Positions 18,372-26,988 of a stretch of DNA of 64,000 nucleotides are shown piece after piece. The notes beneath the pieces were generated by a model. The model was not told the DNA's origin, did not search any database, and saw only the letters and a list, made by a program, of their open reading frames with translations. Numbering within the stretch: position 1 is the stretch's first letter; each line of letters begins with the position of its first letter. The position numbers and the translations under genes were made by a program. Source of the DNA: Devosia rhodophyticola (GTDB lineage: Bacteria; Pseudomonadota; Alphaproteobacteria; Rhizobiales; Devosiaceae); contig NZ_CP118247.1 in NCBI RefSeq assembly GCF_028816475.1, positions 2,844,001 to 2,908,000 on the forward strand, read 5' to 3'.

Positions 18372-19181
18372 ATGAATGAACCCCGAGAGACCCGACACGT
18401 TCGAGCCTTGTTTATATCGGACGTGCATTTGGGGATGAAGCCCATTCGGGTTGGGCAGTTGATCGATTTCCTGCGCGCCCATGAGGCTGATACGATTTAT
18501 CTGGTCGGCGATATTGTGGACGGCTGGCGGCTGGCAAAAACCTGGCATTGGCCCAGCGAATATAATGTGTTGGTGCAAATCCTGCTCGACAAGGCCAATG
18601 CGGGCACGCGCGTCATCTATCTGCCTGGCAATCACGATGAGTTTTTGCGCGAATATCTTGGCACCTATTTTGGCGAGATCGAGTTTGTGGATCGTACCGT
18701 CCACACAACGGCGCAGGGCAAGACTTATCTGGTCATTCACGGCGATCAGTTCGATGTGGTGGTGATGAATGCCAAGTGGCTCGCCCATGTAGGGGACTGG
18801 GCCTATAATCTGGCGCTCCGGGTCAATATCGCTATCAACTGGGTACGGCGTCGGTTGGGCCTGCAATATTGGTCGCTGTCGTCGTGGGCCAAGCAAAAGG
18901 TCAAGAATGCCGTCAGCGTGATCGGCCGTTTTGAAGAGGCGCTGGTTTATGAAGCCAAGCAGTCGGGCGTCGATGGGGTCATTTGCGGCCATATCCACTT
19001 TGCTGACATGCACGATCGGCTTGGCATCCATTACATCAACACCGGCGATTGGGTGGAAAGCTGCACCGCGATTGCCGAGACGGAAGATGGCAGTTTTGAA
19101 CTGATCAAATGGACTGAAATGGCTGCGGGTGAGCCACGCAAATTTCGGTTGCGTCGTCAGGACCGGTCTGCCGCCTCCTGA
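18372..19181 (+). CDS. LpxH-like metallophosphoesterase (UDP-2,3-diacylglucosamine diphosphatase family)
   Basis: 269 residues with all calcineurin-like metal motifs: FISDVHLG, VGDIVDGW, PGNHDE, VIHGDQFD and CGHIHFA followed by INTGDW. The arrangement and the GWRLAKTWHWPSEYN segment match the LpxH-like family common in alphaproteobacteria. LpxH hydrolyses UDP-2,3-diacylglucosamine to lipid X at the inner membrane in lipid A synthesis. Many alphaproteobacteria also carry LpxI, so this protein may have another phosphoester substrate. It stands alone; the 213-base upstream gap shows nothing clear. Confidence 0.8.
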   Translation: MNEPRETRHVRALFISDVHLGMKPIRVGQLIDFLRAHEADTIYLVGDIVDGWRLAKTWHWPSEYNVLVQILLDKANAGTRVIYLPGNHDEFLREYLGTYFGEIEFVDRTVHTTAQGKTYLVIHGDQFDVVVMNAKWLAHVGDWAYNLALRVNIAINWVRRRLGLQYWSLSSWAKQKVKNAVSVIGRFEEALVYEAKQSGVDGVICGHIHFADMHDRLGIHYINTGDWVESCTAIAETEDGSFELIKWTEMAAGEPRKFRLRRQDRSAAS

Positions 19182-19296
19182 GGACTGCCGGTATCAGGCA
19201 AAAACTATTTGGCTTTCGTTGCCCCTAACGACTTGATCTTGGGCTGATTGCGGGCATGGTGGCGCCGGGCGCGTCCTTGCCCGGAGTTTCAAATTC

Positions 19297-20477
19297 ATGG
19301 CCAAGAACATAGTGCAGCGGCTGTCGCCGGAGCTGCGCGCATCGATTTTTCATTCCACCGTGTTCATGTCGATGGGCGTGGCCTCAGTCTATCTGGCGAT
19401 CTGGCTGACCGAGAAGGGTCTTAATACCGATCAGATCGGCATCATCAACGCTTTTCCCGTTCTGATTTTGCTGCTGCTCAACCAGTTGATCGGTCGGTTG
19501 GCGGACCGGGCCAGCGACTGGCGGACGGTCATTGCGATTCTGGCAATATTTGGTGGCATGGTGCCCATCGGCCTGTTCTTTGTCGATGAGTTCTGGGGAA
19601 TTTTGCTGTTCTGGGGATTTTGCGCCATGTCGGCGGGTTCAATCCCCCAGTAGTCGACGCCGCGACAGTGCGAATGACCCAGCGCAATGGCAGCGATTTT
19701 GGTTTTATTCGCGCCTGGGGTACTGTCGGCTTTACCGCGGCAACGATTGTCGCCGGGCTGGTGATTGCCGCTTTTGGGCCCAAGGCATTTTTGCCGTTGT
19801 TCCTGGGTATGTCGATGTTGCGGGCATTGGCAGCGTTGCAGTTGCCGCGTTTTCGCGCACCGGCACAGCAATTGACGCTTGCCGCAGTCAAGCCGGGGGC
19901 AGCCAATGTTCGCGAACTGCTGAAACCGTGGTTTCTGCTGCCTCTGATCGGTTTTGCACTGGTCAACTCCACCCATTCCATCCTTGGCGGGTTTGCCGCA
20001 CTCGTCTGGCATCAAAACGGGGTGTCCGAGCAATTGCTGGGCCCCCTGATTGCCACGGCGGCGGCGGCGGAGGCTGTCATCATGTTTGTCTGGCGCCGGA
20101 TTGGCGGCAACATTTCAGCGCGCCACATGATTCTGATTGCGGCGGTGGCGACGGTGGTGCGCTGGACGGCGATGGCGTTCAATCCACCGGTCGCGGTGTT
20201 ATTCGGCCTGCAGATGCTGCATGCCTTCACTTTCGGTGTCGGCTATTTTGGCGTGGTGCATTTTATCGCCAACTGGACCAGCGAAGACATTGCTGCCGAA
20301 GCGCAGGGTGGGGCCGTAATGCTACAGCAGGCGGCGTCCGTGATGGCGCTGGTTGGCTTTGGCTGGCTGCTGGGTCAGGTGGGTGTGACGGCATTTCTGG
20401 CGCCTGCGGCACTGGGCGCGGTTGGTGTGCTGCTGCTGATCCTGTCGCTCAAGATGCAGCCGCCCAAGGCGCATTGA
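19297..20477 (+). pseudogene. MFS transporter (MFS_1-like), broken by a one-base deletion in a C run
   Basis: Two overlapping frames together make one normal major facilitator protein of about 393 residues and 12 helices. Residues 1-118 run from ATG 19297 to a stop at 19651; the remainder is in another frame up to 20477. The switch lies at the run of five C (19644-19648): six C would give SAGSIPPVVDAATV and restore one frame. The join falls in a conserved helix (AMSAGSIPP-VVDAATVRMTQRNGSDFGFIRAWGTVGF), typical of the HcaT/nucleoside-symporter-like branch. It may be a sequencing error, a real null allele or a slippage-prone switch. Confidence 0.8.
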
Positions 20478-20500
20478 AACTGCATTGCAGGCAAACAAAA

Positions 20501-20528
20501 GCGGCCCCATGGCTTTCCATGGGGCCGC
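20501..20528. terminator. Bidirectional terminator between the MFS and gpr genes
   Basis: Perfect 12-bp stem GCGGCCCCATGG / CCATGGGGCCGC with a CTTT loop. It is flanked by AAAA on the left (a T run for the minus strand) and TTATTTATT on the right. It serves both converging genes. Confidence 0.9.
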
Positions 20529-20549
20529 TTATTTATTCATCAGGATCAA

Positions 20550-23500
20550 TCAGCTGAGGCGCCCACTTGCGTGGGCCAGGGTGGTGTAGACCTTGCCGCG
20601 ATCCGAAAGCAGGTGGGCACGGGTTTCGGTTGCCCCATTCGGGCCGGCAACAGCGCGTTTCAACAACTGCTCGAATTCGCCCATGTAGGCCTGGGCGGTG
20701 CGGGCGAATTCAGGGTCGCGCTGCATTTTCTTGCGCACTTCGTCGTAGGTGCCCTGACCAGACAGCGTATAAATCCGGCGCGAGAACACGTTGGATTCGC
20801 CGGCCTGATAGCGAGCCCAGGCTTCTGAAAGGGCCGCATCGTCGATGGCGCGGGCGATTTCCTCAGTCAGGCCCGATAGGCTTGCCTGCTGGGCGCCGGC
20901 CTGTTTGGCCGTGGCGTTGCGCAATACATCACGCAGCCAACCGCCGCCTTCCTGCTGAGCAGGGGCTTCGGTGGTCGCGGTGTCGCCGTCCTGATTTTTT
21001 AGAGCGGCGCGAGAGGGTTCAACGGGCTCGCGACGCGTTGGTTCTGGAGCCGGGGTCGCGGGGCGTGGTTCGCTGGTGCGGCGGACCTCGGCACGAACGG
21101 GTTCTGGACGTGGCGCTGGTTCCGGTGGCGCAATCGGTGCAGCCGGACGAGCGGGGGTGCGACGATCATTGATGTCGCTGGTCGCTGGCTGCGAGCGTAC
21201 GATGGCGTTGAGTTCAGACAGCGCTTCGATCTGCTCGGCCACAACGCGCCGCATGGCGGCTGCACTGGCCCGCGTTTCCTCAGGCAGCTCGGAAACGCCA
21301 CGGGCCAGTTCGGAGCGAGTGGCTTCGAGTTCGGTGCCCACTTCGCGCGCGGTCTGGCGCATTGCCCCTGCCGTTTCGTTAAAGCGGGCAGTGGCGTCGT
21401 CGATGGCCTTCTGCATTTCGGCCAGCATGGTCTCCTGGGCGACACGAAGGGCATCATTGGCGCGGCGCCCTTCTGCATCGGCACTTTCGCGGAAGCCGCC
21501 CATGCGTGAGGTGACATCGCTGCTGGTCTGTTCCAGCGCCTTGCGAAGCGAGCCAGTGTGATCGGCAACGGCCTTTTGGACCAGATCGGTGCTTTCCTCG
21601 ATGGTGCCGGCCAGAGCGCCCTTGCTTGTGTCGAGTACCTTGGACACACCGTCGGTTGTGTGCGACAGCACTTCGCTGAAGCGCTCGCTCGTGGCGGTGA
21701 GTGTCTCGTTGACCCGCTCGCCATTGGCGGTAAGGGCCTCGTTGACCTGCAAGGTGTTCTCGGCCAAGGCGTTGGCCACAACATTGCTGGTCTGGTGCAT
21801 AGCGGAGGAAGCAGAATCGCTGGCCCGTAACAGGGCGTTATCGACCTGCGAACTGGTAGAGGTGAGCGCGTTGTTGACCTTTTCGGTCGTAACATAAAGC
21901 GCGTCGTTGACCTTGTCCGTCGTGCTGTTGAGCGTGTCGTTGACGCGATCTGCCGTTGTTGACAGCGATTCCCGAACACGCTCGGTTGTCGTGGTCAGCG
22001 AAACATTGACGGTTTCGGTGGTTGTGGTCAGGGCCTCGGTCATCGTGAGCGAGGTGGCGGTCAACGTTTCATCCATAGCGCGGCGGGCGTCGATCATGCG
22101 GCGCTCGGTTTCGTTGACTGTATCGGCGATGGATTGGGCGAACATGCGCATCCGGCCTTCGATATCGTCGGCACGTGAGGCAAAGCTCGTTGCCAGGAGG
22201 TCCATGGCACCGCGACGTTCCTCGAGGTTTTCCAGTGCAAAGCTGCCGGTCGTGGTCAGTGCATTGGCGGCCTCGCCAATGCTGTTGCTCTCGGCGTCGA
22301 GCTTGCCAAGGATGCCGGAGAATTCGCCGACCATGGACTGGATGGTAGCCTGCAGGGCGCCAACATGCTGGCTGACCATCTGACCCGCTTCCTCGGTCTG
22401 GCCGACGGCCTGACGGACGGTACTCGAATAGTTGGCCGTCTGCTGGGCAACGCTGGATTCGAGCTGGGAAAGGTTGGTGGTCGATGCTTCGAGCACCCGC
22501 TGCAACAAGGTGTTGCTGTCGTTGAGTTTGCTCAGGGCATTGTTGACGTCGTCAAGAATGCGCGAGGTAGAAACAGCCATGATCGCTTCGGCTTCCCTGG
22601 CATTTTCGCCAAGTGCTTCGCGGAGGACATTGCCATGGCTGAGTAGGGCAACCTGCAACTGGTCGGATTTTTCGCTGACCAGTGATGCGAAGGCGCTGGT
22701 CTGCTCGTCGACGGCTGAATTGATCTCGGACATGCGACGGGCAATGCCCTGAGCCGTGTTGACAGCCTTTACCGAAACCAGATCGTCAATATTGGTGGCA
22801 GCAAGCTGGATCTGTTCAAGAGCGCCGCGCACCGCGACATCCATGCGGTTTGCGGTTTCAGTCACATCAGCGGTGATTGTACTGGTGGCGGTAACCAGGC
22901 GGGTGGCGATGGTTTCCTCGATGCGGTCAGCACCGGATTCCAGATCGGTCATCGACTGAGTGATCGCCGTGTTGATTGTCGCGTTGAGTGCCGTCAGGCG
23001 ATCTGCGGTAATGTCGGCGCGGGCGGTGATGGCCTCAGGCAGGGTGCCCAGGCGTTGATCGACCATGTCGGTAATGGCCTGGCGCGCCGAGTTGACGCCG
23101 GTTTCGATGAGGTCGGCAGCCTGACGGGTGCTTTCGCTGACAGTGGTGGACGCGGCATCAATCCTGCCTGTCAGGCCGTTTTCGGCGTCAACGATGCGCA
23201 CAATGGCGTCATCAATGCCATGACCCAGCGTGTCGTTGAACTCGGTGACCTTGGAGCCGATGAGCTGGGACATGGTGTCGACGCGCTCGGCCATGGTGTC
23301 GGTAACGCCGCGCAGCGATGTCTCGATCTTGTCGCGGGCGGTATTGCCCTGATTTTCTATGGTCGTTGCCAGTTCCGCCGTGCGCTGGCCGATGGACTCG
23401 GAAATCTCGCTAGTGCGTTCGCCCAGCATTTCGGACATTTGCTGGGTACGGGTATTTAGGGCTTCGGACAGCTGTGTGGTCCGCGTCCCTACGACGCCAG

Positions 23501-26033
23501 CCAACTGCTGGGTGCGGGTGTCTAGCGCCTCGGACAATTCGGTTCCGCTGGTGTTGATCGCACCAGACAGTTGCGCTGTGCGCTCGGCAACGGTTTGCGC
23601 GAAGGCATCGGAATGGCTGTCCAGAGCGCCGGTGAGGCCCTGGGAACGGTCGTCAATCTGGATCGCCAGATTTTGAGCCCGATCATCGATCTGGGCTGCC
23701 ATGCGCTCGGCGCGCTCGTCAAGCTTGGCAGTCATATAGTGAGTGCGCTGGTCGACGCGGTCGGTGAAGCTCTGGGTCCGCTCGTCGATCTGATCAGTCA
23801 AACGCGTGGTGCGTTCGTCCAGCTGCTCGGCAAGTTTGCCGGTGCGATCATCAAGCTGGCTGGCGAGATTGGTCGTGCGGTCATCCAGCGTTGCCGCAAG
23901 ATTGTCGCTACGCTCGTCGATCTGGGTGCTCAGTTCGGTCGTGCGAGAGGCGAGGGTATCGGCCAGGCGCTGCGTGCGACCGGCAATGGCCTGATCAAAG
24001 GCCTGCGTGCCGCCAACAAGAGTTTGTCCCAGTTCCTGGGAGCGAATGCGAATGGCTTCGTTGAGATCGCGGCTGCGGCTGTCGAGTGTTTCTTCCAGTT
24101 CGCTGGCATGGTTTTGGAAGGAAGAACTGATCTCCTTGGTCCGCCCACCAAGCATGCCATCAAGCTGCTGCGTGCGGCCATCCAGTGCCTCGGCGATGAT
24201 ATCCGTATGCCCGGAAAGGCTATCGACTATTTCTCGGGTGCGACTGCCGATGGTTTCGGTGATCAGCTGGGTCCGTTCGCCGAGCGCCGCATTCATTTCC
24301 TCGGTGCGCTGGGCAACGGCCTCGCTAAAACGGCCAGACTGCTCATCAAGTGCCATTTCGAGCACATTGGCTCGGGCGGCAAAGTTTGAGCTGTGGCGGC
24401 TCAAAGCCTCGACCAGACGGTCACCCTTGTCACCCAATACGCCATCAAGGCTGTGCAGGCGTGAATCAAGAATGTCGGAAATTTCGTTGAGGCGGCCATC
24501 AAACAGCGACAGTGATTCAGAGCCAGCGGCCACGATGGTGCCGTGAGCGCGTTCGGAGGTGTCATCGAGCGCACCACTGATTTCGATCAGAGCTGACTGC
24601 AGGCGACTGTCCATGGCGTTGAGTTGGATCGCAACGCTCTCGTCAAGCTGATGCGTCAGGGCGTTCAGCATGGTTTCGGCTTCGCGCGAGCGGCTGGAGA
24701 GATCGTTGTTGATCTGGGCGCCGATCATGTCGAGAGCGCCCGTAACCTCGTGACCGCGCTCGCGCAATTGATCGAGCAACGACGTGCCGCCATTGGTGAG
24801 CAGATGCGAAATCTCGCTGGTGCGCTCTTCAAAAGCGCTAGTAAGCGCATTGGTACGCTGCTCAAGCGCGCCCGACAAAGCGCCGGATCGATCTTCGAGC
24901 ATACCCGACAGTGCGTTGGTGCGATCTTCGAGCGTGCCCGATATGGTTGCGGCGCGGCTGTCGAGCGCTTCTGTCAGGGCCGACATGCGACTGTCTATGG
25001 TCGAGGCAATTTCGTTCTTGCGCGTTTCGAAATCGCGGGCAATTGCGCCGGTGTGATCTTCAAAGCTGCTCGACAGGCGGGCAGCGCTATTGTCGAGCGC
25101 ACCAAGGAATTCGCCGGTGCGATTATCAACCAACGCGATGAAGTTCTCGCTGCGATCACCGAAAGCGGTGCTCAAGGTATTGCCTGCGGTTTCGAGCGCT
25201 TTGGTCAGATTGCCGCCGCTATCCACGATGGAGCCAGCAATGCGCTGGGAGATCATGTCCAGATCAAACACCAGGCCAGTGTGGCTCTCGGTGATGGCTT
25301 CGCGGACGCGGTCGGTATTGGTCAATACGCTTTCGCGCTGGCTGGCCAGTTCCGAAATCAGCGAGCGCATGCGCGACTCGTTGTCGGAGTAAGTCCGTTC
25401 GAGCGCCGTAACCTCGTTGTGAATCATCACTTCGAGCTCGCCGGCACGCGAAAGGGCGCGTTCCAGCCCGTCGCCCAGCGCGTTGACTTCACGGCGGACG
25501 GCCTGACCGACCGAGGCGACCTTGTCGGCAGCAGCGACTTCGGGTTCGGCGAGCCGAATGGCCGCCTGGGTGATTGAGGAGGCGGCATTGCGCAAGTCCT
25601 GCGCGCGCCGGAACAGGGTAGCAAGGCTGAAAAATCCGAGGACCGGCAGGAACATGATGGCCAAAAAGCCGATGAAATCCAACGTGCCTATGAAGCTTGA
25701 AACGTCAATGGCACCAAAACGCAAATAGCCAGCGACGCCGGTTACTACGACCCATGCCACCGAAATGCCGAAGGCAACCCAGGTTGGCCTCGCCGACGAA
25801 GTGCCGTGAAGGTTCTGCATAAGCCGCGATGCGGGAAAGCGGTCGTCGTTGGCGACCGATCCTGCCTGCGCGGCGATCTTGTCAGCGGCGCGGGAGCGTT
25901 CGGATCGGGAACTATCGCTCTTGGGTTCAGCGTCTGCCGGGGCAGTGAACACTGAGTCCTTGAGGGCATCCTCTACGGCTGAAAAAGCCAGCGCTGCGGG
26001 ATCATTTGCGGATTGGGTCGGGTTCTTAGCCAT
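20550..26033 (-). CDS. Giant coiled-coil membrane protein, GPR (growth pole ring) family
   Basis: 1827 residues. The polar N-terminus (about 80 residues) is followed by two transmembrane helices (about 84-104 and 115-140), then some 1400 residues of helical coiled coil with an 11-residue periodicity. A proline/arginine-rich linker comes next (about 1620-1700), then a conserved C-terminal module (LTEEIARAIDDAALSEAWARYQAGESNVFSRRIYTLSGQGTYDEVRKKM). This architecture matches the GPR protein of Agrobacterium, an essential ring-forming organiser of unipolar growth in Rhizobiales; older annotations say kinesin-like or apolipoprotein-like. The homology call rests on architecture and the C-terminal module. 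A pronounced inverted repeat sits directly upstream. Confidence 0.8.
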   Translation of the reverse strand: MAKNPTQSANDPAALAFSAVEDALKDSVFTAPADAEPKSDSSRSERSRAADKIAAQAGSVANDDRFPASRLMQNLHGTSSARPTWVAFGISVAWVVVTGVAGYLRFGAIDVSSFIGTLDFIGFLAIMFLPVLGFFSLATLFRRAQDLRNAASSITQAAIRLAEPEVAAADKVASVGQAVRREVNALGDGLERALSRAGELEVMIHNEVTALERTYSDNESRMRSLISELASQRESVLTNTDRVREAITESHTGLVFDLDMISQRIAGSIVDSGGNLTKALETAGNTLSTAFGDRSENFIALVDNRTGEFLGALDNSAARLSSSFEDHTGAIARDFETRKNEIASTIDSRMSALTEALDSRAATISGTLEDRTNALSGMLEDRSGALSGALEQRTNALTSAFEERTSEISHLLTNGGTSLLDQLRERGHEVTGALDMIGAQINNDLSSRSREAETMLNALTHQLDESVAIQLNAMDSRLQSALIEISGALDDTSERAHGTIVAAGSESLSLFDGRLNEISDILDSRLHSLDGVLGDKGDRLVEALSRHSSNFAARANVLEMALDEQSGRFSEAVAQRTEEMNAALGERTQLITETIGSRTREIVDSLSGHTDIIAEALDGRTQQLDGMLGGRTKEISSSFQNHASELEETLDSRSRDLNEAIRIRSQELGQTLVGGTQAFDQAIAGRTQRLADTLASRTTELSTQIDERSDNLAATLDDRTTNLASQLDDRTGKLAEQLDERTTRLTDQIDERTQSFTDRVDQRTHYMTAKLDERAERMAAQIDDRAQNLAIQIDDRSQGLTGALDSHSDAFAQTVAERTAQLSGAINTSGTELSEALDTRTQQLAGVVGTRTTQLSEALNTRTQQMSEMLGERTSEISESIGQRTAELATTIENQGNTARDKIETSLRGVTDTMAERVDTMSQLIGSKVTEFNDTLGHGIDDAIVRIVDAENGLTGRIDAASTTVSESTRQAADLIETGVNSARQAITDMVDQRLGTLPEAITARADITADRLTALNATINTAITQSMTDLESGADRIEETIATRLVTATSTITADVTETANRMDVAVRGALEQIQLAATNIDDLVSVKAVNTAQGIARRMSEINSAVDEQTSAFASLVSEKSDQLQVALLSHGNVLREALGENAREAEAIMAVSTSRILDDVNNALSKLNDSNTLLQRVLEASTTNLSQLESSVAQQTANYSSTVRQAVGQTEEAGQMVSQHVGALQATIQSMVGEFSGILGKLDAESNSIGEAANALTTTGSFALENLEERRGAMDLLATSFASRADDIEGRMRMFAQSIADTVNETERRMIDARRAMDETLTATSLTMTEALTTTTETVNVSLTTTTERVRESLSTTADRVNDTLNSTTDKVNDALYVTTEKVNNALTSTSSQVDNALLRASDSASSAMHQTSNVVANALAENTLQVNEALTANGERVNETLTATSERFSEVLSHTTDGVSKVLDTSKGALAGTIEESTDLVQKAVADHTGSLRKALEQTSSDVTSRMGGFRESADAEGRRANDALRVAQETMLAEMQKAIDDATARFNETAGAMRQTAREVGTELEATRSELARGVSELPEETRASAAAMRRVVAEQIEALSELNAIVRSQPATSDINDRRTPARPAAPIAPPEPAPRPEPVRAEVRRTSEPRPATPAPEPTRREPVEPSRAALKNQDGDTATTEAPAQQEGGGWLRDVLRNATAKQAGAQQASLSGLTEEIARAIDDAALSEAWARYQAGESNVFSRRIYTLSGQGTYDEVRKKMQRDPEFARTAQAYMGEFEQLLKRAVAGPNGATETRAHLLSDRGKVYTTLAHASGRLS

Positions 26034-26040
26034 ACTCTAT

Positions 26041-26089
26041 ACAACTCTCGCGTCGGCTTTGTTGCGACAATGCGGCATGCGCGAGTTGT
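26041..26089 (-). promoter_or_regulatory. Inverted repeat in the gpr 5' leader
   Basis: ACAACTCTCGCG (26041-26052) can pair with CGCGAGTTGT (26080-26089) with a two-base bulge, enclosing a nested GTCG (26052-26055)/CGAC (26065-26068) stem. The structure lies 8 bases from the gpr start codon, so it could shape translation of this gene. The 320-base gpr/Hpt spacer holds no gene. Confidence 0.4.
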
Positions 26090-26230
26090 ATGACACGCGC
26101 CCTGTTTCCAGGATGCCTGCCAAATGAGTACAATTGGATGCAAAATACCCCAATGCCCCATCAACCCACGCCGCCGCGCGCTGGTTAGCCCTCATTAATA
26201 CATTCAATTTGATCCAAACCGAACAATTTC

Positions 26231-26245
26231 TTACCCAAAGGTTAA
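26231..26245. promoter_or_regulatory. CtrA-type box upstream of the Hpt gene
   Basis: TTAC-CCAAAGG-TTAA matches the CtrA consensus TTAA-N7-TTAA with one mismatch. It lies about 120 bases before the Hpt gene start, between gpr and the Hpt gene. Motif match only. Confidence 0.35.
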
Positions 26246-26365
26246 TTTTTTAGTGAGGAACTCGAAGAGTCAAACCGCAAACAAAGGCGAACTTGTGACT
26301 TAATCACCTGTTCATCCCGGCAAAATAAGGTTGTTGGTGCAGATATTGCCTCGATGGAGGCGAGC

Positions 26366-26785
26366 ATGCCCGGCAACAAGGTTTTTGGCCCCATGAAACA
26401 TGGTTCGGCAGCAGTTGAGGTTTTGGTTCCGGCGCTTGACGAAGAGCGCGGTGGGCCGATTGATCGTGTGCATCTGGCCAAGCAGTGCCTAGGCGACGCA
26501 AATCTCGAGATCGAGATTTTGCGTATGTTCGATCTGACGATCCAGACCTATATGGACCGGTTACGTCAGGCCGAAGACCCCGAGGAAATAGCTAAAGTTC
26601 TGCATACGCTCAAGGGGGCCGCAGCCGGCGTTGGAGCGGTGGCAATTGCAACGCTTGCCCGCCAAGGCGAGCAGGAGATGCAGGCCGGTCGGAACGTAGA
26701 ATCTGAGGCCATCGCGGATATCGGCATGGCCGTTGAAGAAGTGCGCGCCTATATCACCCAACAGGTTGGCCTCGACGACGAATAG
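26366..26785 (+). CDS. Histidine phosphotransfer (Hpt) domain protein
   Basis: 139 residues. A single Hpt four-helix domain: LGDANLEIEILRMFDLTIQTYMDRLRQAEDPEEIAKVLHTLKGAAAGVGAVAIATLARQGEQEMQAG. The phosphorylatable histidine is in VLHTLKGAAAGVGA. ATG 26366 is preferred over the ATG 12 bases upstream because GGAGG stands 5 bases before it. It would relay phosphate between a hybrid kinase and a response regulator; no kinase is adjacent, so partners are unknown. It may be CtrA-controlled, given the box upstream, and is divergent from gpr. Confidence 0.85.
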   Translation: MPGNKVFGPMKHGSAAVEVLVPALDEERGGPIDRVHLAKQCLGDANLEIEILRMFDLTIQTYMDRLRQAEDPEEIAKVLHTLKGAAAGVGAVAIATLARQGEQEMQAGRNVESEAIADIGMAVEEVRAYITQQVGLDDE

Positions 26786-26988
26786 CCAATGATCGCGCAT
26801 GATGAATTGCGCCTGCCAGTAGCGTGGGGCGGTCGGCAATTGTTGATGCCAGAATGTGTCCGCAAGTTTGACGCCTGCGCGGGCTTGGGCCTATAGAGCG
26901 GCCAACGGCATTTTCAGCCCATTGATGTAAAGTTGTCAGCGTGCCCTATATAAAGTGGCTGGCAAGCGGCAAGGCGTTTCGATTTTCC

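Noticed and set aside
20567..25969. Many long open frames antisense to the giant GPR gene (for example 23571-24389 and 24624-25577)
   Set aside because: They mirror the repetitive, GC-rich coding frame of the 1827-residue protein and contain no recognisable domains; they are shadows.
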